Part shown: piece after piece, positions 15,842 to 23,977 of the stretch | Numbering within the stretch: position 1 is the first letter of the stretch | Layout of the letters: each line of letters opens with the position of its first letter | Assembly (NCBI GenBank): GCA_017517845.1 | Contig: JAFWXW010000004.1 | Coordinates: 1-34,482 of the forward strand | Length of the DNA stretch: 34,482 nt | Direction of reading: 5' to 3' | From: Paludibacteraceae bacterium | Lineage (GTDB): Bacteria; Bacteroidota; Bacteroidia; Bacteroidales; Paludibacteraceae | Made by a program: the position numbers and the translations under genes | Notes under the pieces: generated by a model | Databases searched by the model: none | What the model was told of the DNA's origin: nothing | The model's input: only the letters and a program-made list of their open reading frames with translations

Positions 15842-16090
15842 TTATAAAGCACCCTCTCGTTCAATAAGAAACTCATCTACAATATATAAATCGCCGTATA
15901 GGTATAAACCTGTAGATTTATCATGCAGTTTTCGGCAAGTCTCGCTCTCATAGAATAATTTCAGTGCCTCTATATTCTCAATTCCCAATTTTTTGGCAAG
16001 TAAAATAGATATAGCACCAATTCTATTGCTCATAATAATTTCTTGTATTATAGGCGATTTAGTAGGGCTTTCATAATTCTTCTGTTCCAT
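15842..16090 (-). CDS. Small DUF3791-like protein, putative antitoxin partner
   Basis: An 82-residue protein, third gene of the DUF3791/DUF3990 module. Its ATG lies inside the end of the preceding gene (20-base overlap); a second ATG at codon 20 (MSNRIGAIS) is an alternative start that would remove the overlap. It has a helical region (ISILLAKKLGIENIEALKLFYES) and a C-terminal STGLYLYGDLYIVDEFL motif that I associate with small proteins accompanying DUF3990 genes; the family name is less certain than for its neighbours. The likely job is neutralising or assisting the DUF3990 protein. Confidence 0.65.
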   Translation of the reverse strand: MEQKNYESPTKSPIIQEIIMSNRIGAISILLAKKLGIENIEALKLFYESETCRKLHDKSTGLYLYGDLYIVDEFLIEREGAL

Positions 16091-16562
16091 CGTAAATAAG
16101 ATATTTGTTTATAACATCTTGATTTAATATACACATTTGGTTATTTGGTTGATGCTTAGATAGTTCTCTTAATGCACCATTTAGGTCAATCAAACCTGCA
16201 ATAAACAAGTTTACAGTATCAACTACACGATCATTAGCCACGCCACCTTCTACATAATCAAATTCATTTGCTACATTTAATCCTGCACGGTTTGCTATTA
16301 TAAATCTTAACCATTCCTCATTATATGCGTTGAAAATTTTGCATTTTGCTTCTTTTAGAAGGGCTTCTTTGTTAAGTTTATACCTATTTAATAAAGCAGG
16401 TTTATTTCTATTACGTGACATGTTGTTTGCCCATATAATAGCCTGCTCTCGTATATTTGTTACATAAAACCCTAGACCGAAATCTAAGTTCTTTCTACCA
16501 TAATTACATAATGGTTCTTTAACTACTTCAGTTCCACCGTGATATACTATAATGCTATTCAT
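16071..16562 (-). CDS. DUF3990 protein, putative ADP-ribosyltransferase-fold toxin
   Basis: A 163-residue protein with the start set at 16562, where ATG overlaps the upstream stop as ATGA; a start nine codons earlier is possible but ignores the overlap. The sequence opens IIVYHGGTEVV and has DFGLGFYVTNIREQAIIWA, the His...Gly-Phe-Tyr-x-Thr pattern of DUF3990, a family placed in the ADP-ribosyltransferase superfamily, plus EFDYVEGGVANDRV. It probably modifies a target in the host cell as the toxin of a toxin-antitoxin-like unit. It is flanked on both sides by small helical genes in the same operon. No activity is known from sequence alone. Confidence 0.75.
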   Translation of the reverse strand: MNSIIVYHGGTEVVKEPLCNYGRKNLDFGLGFYVTNIREQAIIWANNMSRNRNKPALLNRYKLNKEALLKEAKCKIFNAYNEEWLRFIIANRAGLNVANEFDYVEGGVANDRVVDTVNLFIAGLIDLNGALRELSKHQPNNQMCILNQDVINKYLIYDGTEEL

Positions 16563-16798
16563 AACTCTTTCTCCCAATTTTCTAGACATTCTATTAATCG
16601 TTCCGCTAAGATTTCACGACTTTCACTGTGCAGAGGCTCATAATTAGGTAAAATATAATTTTCTATCATACCTACCTTATTCATACGATTATACACCTCG
16701 CTATAATCTGTCCCTAAGTATCGTGCAGTGGTTTCTATGCAAGTAGCAACGAAAGCCATTATGATTTGCTCTTTGGAAATCTTTATAAATTCTTCCAT
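16559..16798 (-). CDS. DUF3791 protein, putative antitoxin
   Basis: A 79-residue all-helical protein, first gene of the three-gene module, ending in an ATGA overlap with the DUF3990 gene. The pattern FVATCIETTARYLGTDYSEVYNRM...GMIENYILPNYEPLHSESREILAERLIE matches the DUF3791 consensus (I/V-E-x-A-x-x-x...Y-x-x-LH-x-x-x-x-x-I...L) as I recall it. DUF3791 genes regularly precede DUF3990 genes, and an antitoxin or partner role is inferred. Confidence 0.72.
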   Translation of the reverse strand: MEEFIKISKEQIIMAFVATCIETTARYLGTDYSEVYNRMNKVGMIENYILPNYEPLHSESREILAERLIECLENWEKEL

Positions 16799-16951
16799 TT
16801 TTGGTTTCTATTTTCTGCAAACTTACAAAAAAAATTGAAATCGAGCAATGAATACTAATATTTGATATCTCTTCTTGTAAAACAACAAAAAAATAATGTT
16901 AGAATAAAAAATAAATACTAACTTTACCAAAATTTGTAAATCGTATTAAAT

Positions 16952-18565
16952 ATGGCAACAACATTTCATTATCAACATCCTTTCCCACTAGGAGAAGATA
17001 AGACCGAGTACTACTTATTAACTAAGGACTACGTGTCTGTGAGCGAGTTTGAAGGAACTCCTATTTTGAAAGTAGAAAAAGAAGGTTTAACCGCAATGGC
17101 AAACGCTGCTTTCCGCGATGTCTCTTTCCTACTTCGTCGTGCACACAACGAACAAGTGGCAAAAATCTTATCAGACCCAGAAGCATCAGAAAATGATAAA
17201 TATGTGGCTTTAACATTCCTTCGTAACGCAGAAGTAGCTGCAAAAGGTAAACTTCCACTTTGTCAAGACACAGGTACAGCTATTATTCACGGCGAAAAGG
17301 GCCAACAAGTTTGGACAGGATATTGTGATGAAGAAGCACTTTCTTTAGGTGTTTTCAAAACATATACAGAAGAAAACCTTCGTTATTCTCAAAATGCACC
17401 TCTTAATATGTATGATGAGGTAAATACAAAATGTAATCTTCCAGCACAAATAGACCTTGAAGCAACAGAAGGTATGGAATACAAATTCCTTTGTGTAACC
17501 AAGGGTGGGGGATCTGCAAATAAAACATATCTATATCAAGAAACAAAAGCACTTCTAAATCCTGCTACACTTGTTCCTTTCTTGGTAGAAAAAATGAAAT
17601 CTCTAGGCACAGCAGCCTGTCCTCCATATCACATTGCATTTGTTATTGGTGGCACTTCTGCAGAAAAGAACTTATTGACTGTGAAACTTGCTTCTACACA
17701 TTATTATGATGAATTACCAACCACAGGCAATGAATATGGTCGTGCATTCCGCGATGTAGAACTAGAAAAACAAGTATTAGCAGAAGCACATAAAATAGGT
17801 TTAGGTGCCCAATTTGGTGGTAAATATCTTGCACATGATGTTCGCATAGTTCGTCTTCCACGTCACGGAGCGTCTTGCCCTGTAGGTATGGGAGTTTCTT
17901 GCTCTGCAGACCGCAACATTAAATGTAAAATCAACAAAGACGGTATCTGGATTGAAAAACTAGACGATAAACCATACGAACTTATTCCAGAAGAACTTCG
18001 TAACGCAGGCGAAGGCGATGCAGTGAAAATCGACCTAAACCGCCCAATGAACGAAGTACTTGCTGAACTAAGCAAATATCCAGTTTCTACTCGTCTTTCA
18101 CTTAATGGTACTATCATTGTAGGTCGTGATATTGCTCACGCAAAACTAAAAGAACGCATCGACAATGGTGAAGACCTACCACAATACATCAAAGACCACC
18201 CAATCTACTACGCAGGTCCTGCTAAAACTCCTGCAGGTATGGCATGTGGCTCTATGGGACCTACCACAGCAGGTCGTATGGACTCATACGTTGGCCTATT
18301 CCAATCAAAAGGTGGTAGCATGGTGATGCTTGCAAAAGGCAACCGTAGTCAACAAGTAACAGACGCTTGCAAACAATATGGTGGTTTCTACCTAGGCTCT
18401 ATCGGTGGTCCTGCTGCTATCCTTGCTCAAAACAACATCAAGAGCATCGAATGCGTTGAATACCCAGAACTAGGCATGGAAGCAATCTGGAAAATCGAAG
18501 TTGAAGATTTCCCAGCATTTATCCTTGTAGATGACAAAGGCAACGACTTCTTCAAACAAATTTAA
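16952..18565 (+). CDS. fumA: Class I (iron-sulfur) fumarate hydratase
   Basis: A 537-residue fumarase of the oxygen-sensitive 4Fe-4S FumA/FumB type, which interconverts fumarate and malate in the reductive branch that Bacteroidales use for succinate and propionate. The alpha part includes [17 protein letters not shown] with a cluster Cys, [16 protein letters not shown], and [22 protein letters not shown]; the beta part follows (from about 340) with [42 protein letters not shown] and [16 protein letters not shown]. Both domains are fused in one chain, as in E. coli FumA and FumB. It stands alone and ends in a strong intrinsic terminator. Codons are C-rich at the 3' end, as expected for a highly expressed gene. 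Confidence 0.96.
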   Translation: MATTFHYQHPFPLGEDKTEYYLLTKDYVSVSEFEGTPILKVEKEGLTAMANAAFRDVSFLLRRAHNEQVAKILSDPEASENDKYVALTFLRNAEVAAKGKLPLCQDTGTAIIHGEKGQQVWTGYCDEEALSLGVFKTYTEENLRYSQNAPLNMYDEVNTKCNLPAQIDLEATEGMEYKFLCVTKGGGSANKTYLYQETKALLNPATLVPFLVEKMKSLGTAACPPYHIAFVIGGTSAEKNLLTVKLASTHYYDELPTTGNEYGRAFRDVELEKQVLAEAHKIGLGAQFGGKYLAHDVRIVRLPRHGASCPVGMGVSCSADRNIKCKINKDGIWIEKLDDKPYELIPEELRNAGEGDAVKIDLNRPMNEVLAELSKYPVSTRLSLNGTIIVGRDIAHAKLKERIDNGEDLPQYIKDHPIYYAGPAKTPAGMACGSMGPTTAGRMDSYVGLFQSKGGSMVMLAKGNRSQQVTDACKQYGGFYLGSIGGPAAILAQNNIKSIECVEYPELGMEAIWKIEVEDFPAFILVDDKGNDFFKQI

Positions 18566-18587
18566 TTTTGTTTCAAAGAATACAATT

Positions 18588-18625
18588 AAGGTCTGACAAT
18601 TCTTCTTGTCAGACCTTTCTTATTT
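18588..18625 (+). terminator. Intrinsic terminator of the fumarase gene
   Basis: A perfect 12-bp stem AAGGTCTGACAA (18588-18599)/TTGTCAGACCTT (18606-18617) with a 6-base loop and a T-rich tail, 22 bases after the stop. Confidence 0.92.
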
Positions 18626-18626
18626 T

Positions 18627-18675
18627 AACCCTCGTAAAGGTTTTTTCTTTTGTTGTAGGGAGATGTTGAGACAAA
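18627..18675 (+). repeat. CAGGTGT element, truncated copy C
   Basis: AACCCTCGTAAAGGTT then TTTTCTTTTGTTGTAGGGAG and ATGTTGAGAC align with the first half of copies A and B. The right half of the hairpin is missing. Confidence 0.65.
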
Positions 18676-18755
18676 TATAAAATTCTAGATTTCAAAATAT
18701 TATTTTATTTTTAAAAATAACACATTTTATGAATGATGATTATTAGAAAATATTG

Positions 18756-18763
18756 TATATTTG
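18756..18763 (+). promoter_or_regulatory. Bacteroidetes -7 element TATATTTG for rhuM
   Basis: TATATTTG on the plus strand, 22 bases before the rhuM ATG; it matches TAnnTTTG. Confidence 0.55.
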
Positions 18764-18785
18764 TGAAAAGAAAATATTAGCTTAA

Positions 18786-19532
18786 ATGAAAGAAGAAAAC
18801 AAAATAATACTTTATCAAGATGACAATGAGATAACTCGTGTATCTGTTCGTTTTGCAGAAGAGGACCTGTGGCTCACACAAGGGCAATTAGTTGAAATAT
18901 ACCAAACAAGCAAATCAAATATTAGCGAGCATATTAAACATATACTTGAAGATGGGGAACTTGGTGAGATTTCAGTTGTTCGGAATTTCCGAACAACTGC
19001 ATCAGACGGGAAACAATATATGGTTGCTCACTACAACCTAGATATGATTATTGCCCTAGGATATAGAATACAATCACAAGTGGCAACAATTCAAAATAAG
19101 TTACACTATGCTGTTCACGAAAATACAGCTGCCGAAGTTATTTATAATCGTGTAGATAGTGAAAAACCTTTTGTTGGAATGACCAACTTTAAAGGCAATT
19201 ACATTACTAAAGATGACGTAAAAATTGCTAAAAATTACCTTTCTGAAATTGAACTACAACGTCTAAATTTACTTGTTTCTGGCTTTCTTGATTTTGCAGA
19301 GTTTCAGGCATTGGAAATGAATCCTATGACAATGAAGGATTGGATAGATGCCCTAGACAATCAAATCATAGCTCACAAAAGGAAAGTACTAATGGGTAAT
19401 GGCAATATATCACACAAACAAGCTATAGAAAAAGCTGAAAAAGAATTTGAAATTTATCGTAAACGCGAAATAGAACTTATGGAAAGTGATTTTGATAAAT
19501 TACTAAAAAACTACAAGACTATTAATAGCTAA
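18786..19532 (+). CDS. rhuM: RhuM-family protein with internal deletion
   Basis: A 248-residue member of the RhuM (virulence protein) family. The N-terminal part (KIILYQDDNE, LWLTQGQLVEIYQTSKSNISEHI, HYNLDMIIALGYRIQSQ) and the C-terminal part (IQNKLHYAVHENTAAEVIYNRVDSEKP, YLDFAEFQALE-like FLDFAEFQALEMNPMTMKDW) are both typical. Family members are usually about 330 residues, and the roughly 80 residues between GYRIQSQ and the ATIQNKLH region are absent, an in-frame internal loss. It may be a relic or a shortened form. RhuM genes travel with mobile and restriction-modification loci, but none is adjacent here. A 27-base palindrome lies in the SVVRNFRTTA codons. Confidence 0.82.
   Translation: MKEENKIILYQDDNEITRVSVRFAEEDLWLTQGQLVEIYQTSKSNISEHIKHILEDGELGEISVVRNFRTTASDGKQYMVAHYNLDMIIALGYRIQSQVATIQNKLHYAVHENTAAEVIYNRVDSEKPFVGMTNFKGNYITKDDVKIAKNYLSEIELQRLNLLVSGFLDFAEFQALEMNPMTMKDWIDALDNQIIAHKRKVLMGNGNISHKQAIEKAEKEFEIYRKREIELMESDFDKLLKNYKTINS
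18973..18999. repeat. 27-base perfect palindrome inside rhuM
   Basis: CAGTTGTTCGGAA (18973-18985), one central T, and its exact reverse complement (18987-18999). It encodes VVRNFRTT, a well conserved stretch of the RhuM family. Confidence 0.93.
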
Positions 19533-19612
19533 ATAAATTGTCTAATTAGAGAATTTCTAAATAAAGACAAGGGCTTGTTTCTTTTTAGAGATTTAAAATC
19601 TTAATATCTCAT

Positions 19613-19657
19613 ATAGCGTTATTTGTTAATTAATTTAATATTTAACGCTATTTTTTT
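19613..19657 (+). terminator. Terminator-like hairpin after rhuM
   Basis: ATAGCGTTA (19613-19621)/TAACGCTAT (19643-19651) with a 21-base AT-rich loop and a run of T residues. The stem is perfect but the loop is long, so efficiency is uncertain. Confidence 0.6.
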
Positions 19658-19761
19658 GTCCTTTTTCTTTTAACATTTCCCCTTTTTTATCCCTCTATTT
19701 TCCACCCAATTTTTTGTCCAAATCAATCGGTCGTTTGATTGGAACAACAGAGCTGTTTCAG

Positions 19762-19775
19762 TTAGGAGTTAGGAA
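19762..19775 (+). repeat. Heptamer pair TTAGGAG-TTAGGAA
   Basis: Two heptamer units directly joined to the left foot of the composite hairpin; a further single TTAGGAG at 19850-19856 joins the next hairpin element. Confidence 0.85.
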
Positions 19776-19836
19776 TTTTGCGAGTAAGCGAGAGCAGAGT
19801 CAAACTTGTTTGAACTATGCCGAGCGGGAGCAAAAT
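19775..19836 (+). repeat. Composite intergenic hairpin, copy 2
   Basis: Foot ATTTTGC (19775-19781)/GCAAAAT (19830-19836) and tip CAAAC-TT-GTTTG (19801-19812). Compared with copies 1 and 3 (TAAGC-TT-GCTTA), both sides of the tip stem changed together and pairing is kept. Confidence 0.9.
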
Positions 19837-19858
19837 CGCCGTTAGGCAATTAGGAGTT

Positions 19859-19980
19859 AACCCGCATCGCGGGTTTCTCTCAAGGTAATAGGCAGGTGTT
19901 GAGACGATTCGGTCACTGAGCTTGTCGACGTGTTGTTGACCGAAGGGAAAAAGTGCCCGAAATCGATGATAACGCCTGTG
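19859..19980 (+). repeat. CAGGTGT hairpin element, copy B
   Basis: A small hairpin AACCCGC-ATC-GCGGGTT, then outer stem CAGGTGTT (19893-19900)/AACGCCTG (19971-19978). It encloses CGGTCA/TGACCG and an ACTGAGCTTGTCGACGTG segment. The last base pair of the outer stem is T/A here and C/G in copy A, so pairing is kept. Confidence 0.82.
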
Positions 19981-20102
19981 TAGAGCGACACCCACCACCC
20001 ACCACGCCCTCTCACCCGAGCGAAGCGAGGGTGACAAAAACAGTAGCATAAATGAGTAACAACATAAAAACATAAACAAAACAAATTAAAAACAACATAC
20101 TT

Positions 20103-23100
20103 ATGAAAAATTTTACAAACAATTTTAAACAATTTACCTCGCGCCTAAGCGCAAGGTGGCTTATCATGGCCCTAATGCTACTGATGGGCACGAGTGCCAT
20201 GCTAGCGGCAAACACTACTCAATCGGACGGAAGTTACAGGTTGTATTTTAAATTCAGCGGGGGTTCGACATGGTGGAATAATAGTGGATGTTATCATTAT
20301 GCTTGGATTTGGGCAAATGGCGGTGCTGGTCAAGTTCAAAGAATCTGTAAAGTTGGAACTACAAACAATGCATCTACAAACAATACATCTGATGTGTTCT
20401 ACATGAATATTCCTAATGGCATGACACTACATGGAATGATTTTATTCAGAGGACAAAATGCAGGACCTGCAAATGGAAGTACTACATGGCCGGCAGATGC
20501 GGGTTATAGCTGGCATAATAAGACGGGAGATATCGTTTTACCTAATAATATCTCTACATACAATTTAGTAACAGCTGTTACAGATGGCTCTACAAGCGTT
20601 ACCCAGAATAGCAGATATACAACTGTTTCTTTGGCTACAACAACACTATCAGCTTCTGGTTTTAATAGTGGTTCTGGTACACAAGCAGATCCTTATGTAT
20701 ATGACGAAAATGGAACAATGGAATTGACTGCTTCAGCTACAATAGACGACCATAACTTTCAAATTCAATTGTCATATGGTTCGTCAACTGCTACAATTGC
20801 ATCTGGTTCTAGTAAATCTATAGACGTATCTCTTACTACAGCCCAATCAGCTACTGCATACACAGTTACTTACACTCCTCTTTTAGGAGGAAATGCAAAT
20901 TATAAGGGAACCGCAAAATCTAAAACTATATATTACAAAACAGCACCTACTTGCACCAATGTCGAGGCTCCCAACGTAACGGCAGATGCTATCTGTGCAG
21001 GTAGCACAGCTACGCTTAGATTGAACAATCCTCAAGATGGTGTTACTTATAGACTAAATAGTACAACTGGTGATATAATATTTAGCTCTGAGAACACTTA
21101 TACAACACCAACAACGTTAAATGCTAATACAACCTATACCATTTACGCCTCGCACGAGGATGCGTGCGACGGTACTAACAACGTATCGGATGAAGTTACT
21201 GTTACTGTTAATGCAATCCCTGCAACTCCTAACGTTATTACCACTGCAACAGTATGTCCTAATACATCCGTTACACTAAGCAGTTATAACAATGGAGTTG
21301 CTAATGTATTATGGTATACCAATTCGAACTGCTCACAAAGTGCATCCGCTACTGTAAGCATTGACGCCGAAACAAGATACTACGCACGTGTTAAGAATGG
21401 CAATTGCTACTCGGAGACGGAGTCCTTGACACTCTCTGTTTACGAAGCCCCTGCCGCACCAGACCTATCGCCAAGTGGTAAAATTAACGTGGGTCAAAAC
21501 AAATCGACCACCATTACGGTTAATAATATGGATGCGAATGCTACCTATGTTTGCTACAATGCAAACGACCAAGAGGTAGGCACATGGAATGGCAATAGCG
21601 TTACCTTTAACGTAGGCGATGCCACTGGCGAGTTTACCTATACGATTGTGGCTACGCATGGCACTTGTGCCAATTTAAGCACCCCAACTGAGTTTACCGT
21701 AAAAGTGGAAGAAGCAGGTGTTAAGATTGCTGCCTTGGGTAGCAAAGAACTTTACACCAACGACCCTACTCACTTTATCCCGATGTATGTGTCTAACGAA
21801 GACTTGGCAGGTGTAGATGCAACCTCTGTAAAAAAATACACTTGGCAATTCTCTGATGACGGCATCTCTGGATGGACAGATTGCACACGCAGTTACAGCA
21901 ATTTTAATGCTGCCAACAACCAATCCAACAGCAATGTAGTAGTAACCAACGGTAGCGGAAACTGCAACAACTGGCGTGCCAACCAAGTGGGCTACTATCG
22001 CTGTAAACTAATTTACGATAACGACGAAGAGCAAATATCGGGCAATATCCAAGTTACGGATGCTACCAATAACAATACAAACAAACAACACATTGGCATT
22101 ACTTACAATTTGCCCATTATTTCGGTTAATACGGGAGCAAAAAATTTTCCATCCGATCAAGATTTGACAACCGAATCTTCTAACTGCGGTAGCAGTAGAT
22201 ACCCTTCAATCCATGCCGACGATTTAAAAAAGAAACGTTCGGTCGACGTAATGATGTTTAATCCGGACGGTACCATTTGCTACGACCGCAAAGCAAGAAT
22301 GAACTATCGCGGTTCGTCCAGTTTGAACTTCAAAAAGAAATCGTATGCTTTCTGTCCCGGTAAAGAAAAATGCGGCGATGACGAAAAAGGTGCAGATTAC
22401 GTTAAAACCAACAAAGAGAACCTGTTTGGGCTTTCTGATGGTGCTGCAGACAAGGATTGGGTGCTTTATGCCGCTACTCCCGACCCTTCTATGATGCGTA
22501 ACCGTTTGGTATTTGACCTTTACAAAAAAATGCGTCCCGACGAATGGGGTGTTAACTCGATGTATGTAGAATTGGTAGTAAACGGCGAATACAGAGGCGT
22601 TTACGTACTTATGGATAAAATTACCAACAATGCAGACCGTGTTAATATTAAAAACGAAAACGGCTTTATTGTAAAATTCGATAAAACCGATGTGGTAGAT
22701 CGCGTTGAAAACACAGAAGGCGACCAAAAAACCTTTGCTACCAGCAGAACAGGTACAAAGAATAGCTCTAACGGCAACGAATCGTATGGAACTTGTATCG
22801 ACCAACGTTTTGAAATTGAATATCCAGAAAAAGAAGACATTCAACTTTGGGATGCTTTCTATGGAAACGTGCAACAACGCTTTGAAGACTTTGAAACCGC
22901 ATTGGCAAACAAAGATTATGCTACCGTGCGTACGCTTATCGACTATGATAGCTGGGCAGATTGGTTTATTATAACCGAGCTTGCCAAAAACCAAGACGGT
23001 TTCCGTGCCAGCTGCATCTTTGTGTATGACGGCGATAAAATCGAGGCTCGTCCACTTTGGGACCAAGAGTTAAGCTTTAACAACGGTACACGTGTTAAAC

Positions 23101-23936
23101 ATGGTATTGATAGTCCAGAAGGGTTACTTATTACAACATCAAGTGTTTATAATGACGCCTTCTATCCTCCTTTCTGGTTTACAGGACATAAAGGAACAAG
23201 CGTAACAGGTGGCTTACTTAATGACCCTTGCTTTGTAAGCCTTGTAAAACAAAAATGGGCAACCTATCAATCGGGAGTATGTTCTGCAGCTTCTATTGGC
23301 GACATGGTTGCAGACTACAACACCGAGTTGGGCAATGCCATAAACAGAGAAGCAGCACGTTGGCCCTATACCGAAGCGGCTCGTGGTACAACCACAGACG
23401 GCGATTATGTAGGCTATTATAATTTCACAGGAAATAATCCTGAAGGAAATTCTAGCACAGCCTCTTCTTTTGCTGCCTCTAAAAATGCCATTACAGCATG
23501 GATTGCAGACCGTTCTACAGCACTCACTGCGGGTAGCGGTTTGGGTAAAGCCATTAATGACCTTAACGGTGAGGCACTTATCTTTACTCTTTCGCCATCT
23601 AGCGTAGAAACTACTCCTTGGCAACAAGTAATGATAACAGTAAATGCTCCCGATGGCTATGAATACACCTTTGACGATAGCAGCATTAACAATGCTACCG
23701 TTAAAGCTACTGTGAAAAAATCTAACGATACTTATGCTATTAAGATACCACGTCCTTCTGCATGGGGTGTAGGTGGCAATGGCGATCCGGACACTCAGAC
23801 ACAGTATCAAGTAAGTGCCACTATCGAGGTATCGGGCGAAAACCAATGCGGAACTATTCAGAACGGCACTGCCACATCTACCATTATACTAAATGATGTT
23901 ACAGAAAATTGTAACCCCGAAATAGTTAAACCATAA
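20103..23936 (+). CDS. Secreted CotH-kinase-domain protein with N-terminal carbohydrate-binding-like and Ig-like modules
   Basis: A 1277-residue protein. The signal peptide (WLIMALMLLMGTSAMLA, about 19-35) is followed by an aromatic-rich module (about 38-160) like Bacteroidales starch-binding domains, then Ig-like beta-sandwich repeats (about 180-540). A CotH kinase domain spans about 665-1090: YNLPIISVNTG, MNYRGSSSLNFKKKSYAF (733-750), DKDWVLYAATPDPSMMRNRL, YRGVYVLMDKI, and WDQELSFNN (986-994). CotH proteins of spore coats are atypical secreted protein kinases, so the role could be modification of surface proteins; this is inference. In the metal-binding WDxD motif the second Asp is Glu (WDQE). 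Unlike its neighbours it shows no T9SS C-terminal domain. It lies 41 bases upstream of the T9SS cargo gene, probably in one operon. Confidence 0.85.
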   Translation: MKNFTNNFKQFTSRLSARWLIMALMLLMGTSAMLAANTTQSDGSYRLYFKFSGGSTWWNNSGCYHYAWIWANGGAGQVQRICKVGTTNNASTNNTSDVFYMNIPNGMTLHGMILFRGQNAGPANGSTTWPADAGYSWHNKTGDIVLPNNISTYNLVTAVTDGSTSVTQNSRYTTVSLATTTLSASGFNSGSGTQADPYVYDENGTMELTASATIDDHNFQIQLSYGSSTATIASGSSKSIDVSLTTAQSATAYTVTYTPLLGGNANYKGTAKSKTIYYKTAPTCTNVEAPNVTADAICAGSTATLRLNNPQDGVTYRLNSTTGDIIFSSENTYTTPTTLNANTTYTIYASHEDACDGTNNVSDEVTVTVNAIPATPNVITTATVCPNTSVTLSSYNNGVANVLWYTNSNCSQSASATVSIDAETRYYARVKNGNCYSETESLTLSVYEAPAAPDLSPSGKINVGQNKSTTITVNNMDANATYVCYNANDQEVGTWNGNSVTFNVGDATGEFTYTIVATHGTCANLSTPTEFTVKVEEAGVKIAALGSKELYTNDPTHFIPMYVSNEDLAGVDATSVKKYTWQFSDDGISGWTDCTRSYSNFNAANNQSNSNVVVTNGSGNCNNWRANQVGYYRCKLIYDNDEEQISGNIQVTDATNNNTNKQHIGITYNLPIISVNTGAKNFPSDQDLTTESSNCGSSRYPSIHADDLKKKRSVDVMMFNPDGTICYDRKARMNYRGSSSLNFKKKSYAFCPGKEKCGDDEKGADYVKTNKENLFGLSDGAADKDWVLYAATPDPSMMRNRLVFDLYKKMRPDEWGVNSMYVELVVNGEYRGVYVLMDKITNNADRVNIKNENGFIVKFDKTDVVDRVENTEGDQKTFATSRTGTKNSSNGNESYGTCIDQRFEIEYPEKEDIQLWDAFYGNVQQRFEDFETALANKDYATVRTLIDYDSWADWFIITELAKNQDGFRASCIFVYDGDKIEARPLWDQELSFNNGTRVKHGIDSPEGLLITTSSVYNDAFYPPFWFTGHKGTSVTGGLLNDPCFVSLVKQKWATYQSGVCSAASIGDMVADYNTELGNAINREAARWPYTEAARGTTTDGDYVGYYNFTGNNPEGNSSTASSFAASKNAITAWIADRSTALTAGSGLGKAINDLNGEALIFTLSPSSVETTPWQQVMITVNAPDGYEYTFDDSSINNATVKATVKKSNDTYAIKIPRPSAWGVGGNGDPDTQTQYQVSATIEVSGENQCGTIQNGTATSTIILNDVTENCNPEIVKP
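20136..20157 (+). promoter_or_regulatory. Hairpin in signal-peptide codons of the CotH gene
   Basis: ACCT-c-GCGC-ctaa-GCGC-a-AGGT, one mismatch, beginning at base 34 of the reading frame. A comparable hairpin begins at the same base of the next gene. A regulatory role is speculative. Confidence 0.4.
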
Positions 23937-23977
23937 TAAAAAGAACCTTAGTAAGAATAAAATAAAAAATACACGAT

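Larger units (their letters stand above)
19533..20102. other. Gene-free region with terminator and stacked intergenic repeats
   Basis: No credible gene. It holds a terminator-like hairpin (19613-19657), two short heptamer runs (19762-19775, 19850-19856), a composite hairpin (19775-19836), a CAGGTGT element (19859-19980), a GAGCGAAGCGAG hairpin near 20010-20034 and the leader of the CotH gene. Overlapping minus-strand frames (up to 105 codons) within 19762-20215 follow the repeats and the neighbouring gene and look spurious. Confidence 0.85.

Noticed and set aside
22224-23066. 280-codon open frame on the minus strand
   Set aside because: It lies entirely antisense to the CotH domain, has no start-site context or recognisable domain, and is Phe/Val/Ile-rich as expected for a shadow frame.
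21400-23936. Higher GC and C-ending codons in the CotH gene as sign of transfer
   Set aside because: The difference is local and uneven (hand counts of single lines range from about 38 to 55 percent), and conserved domains can explain it; a proper sliding-window test is needed.
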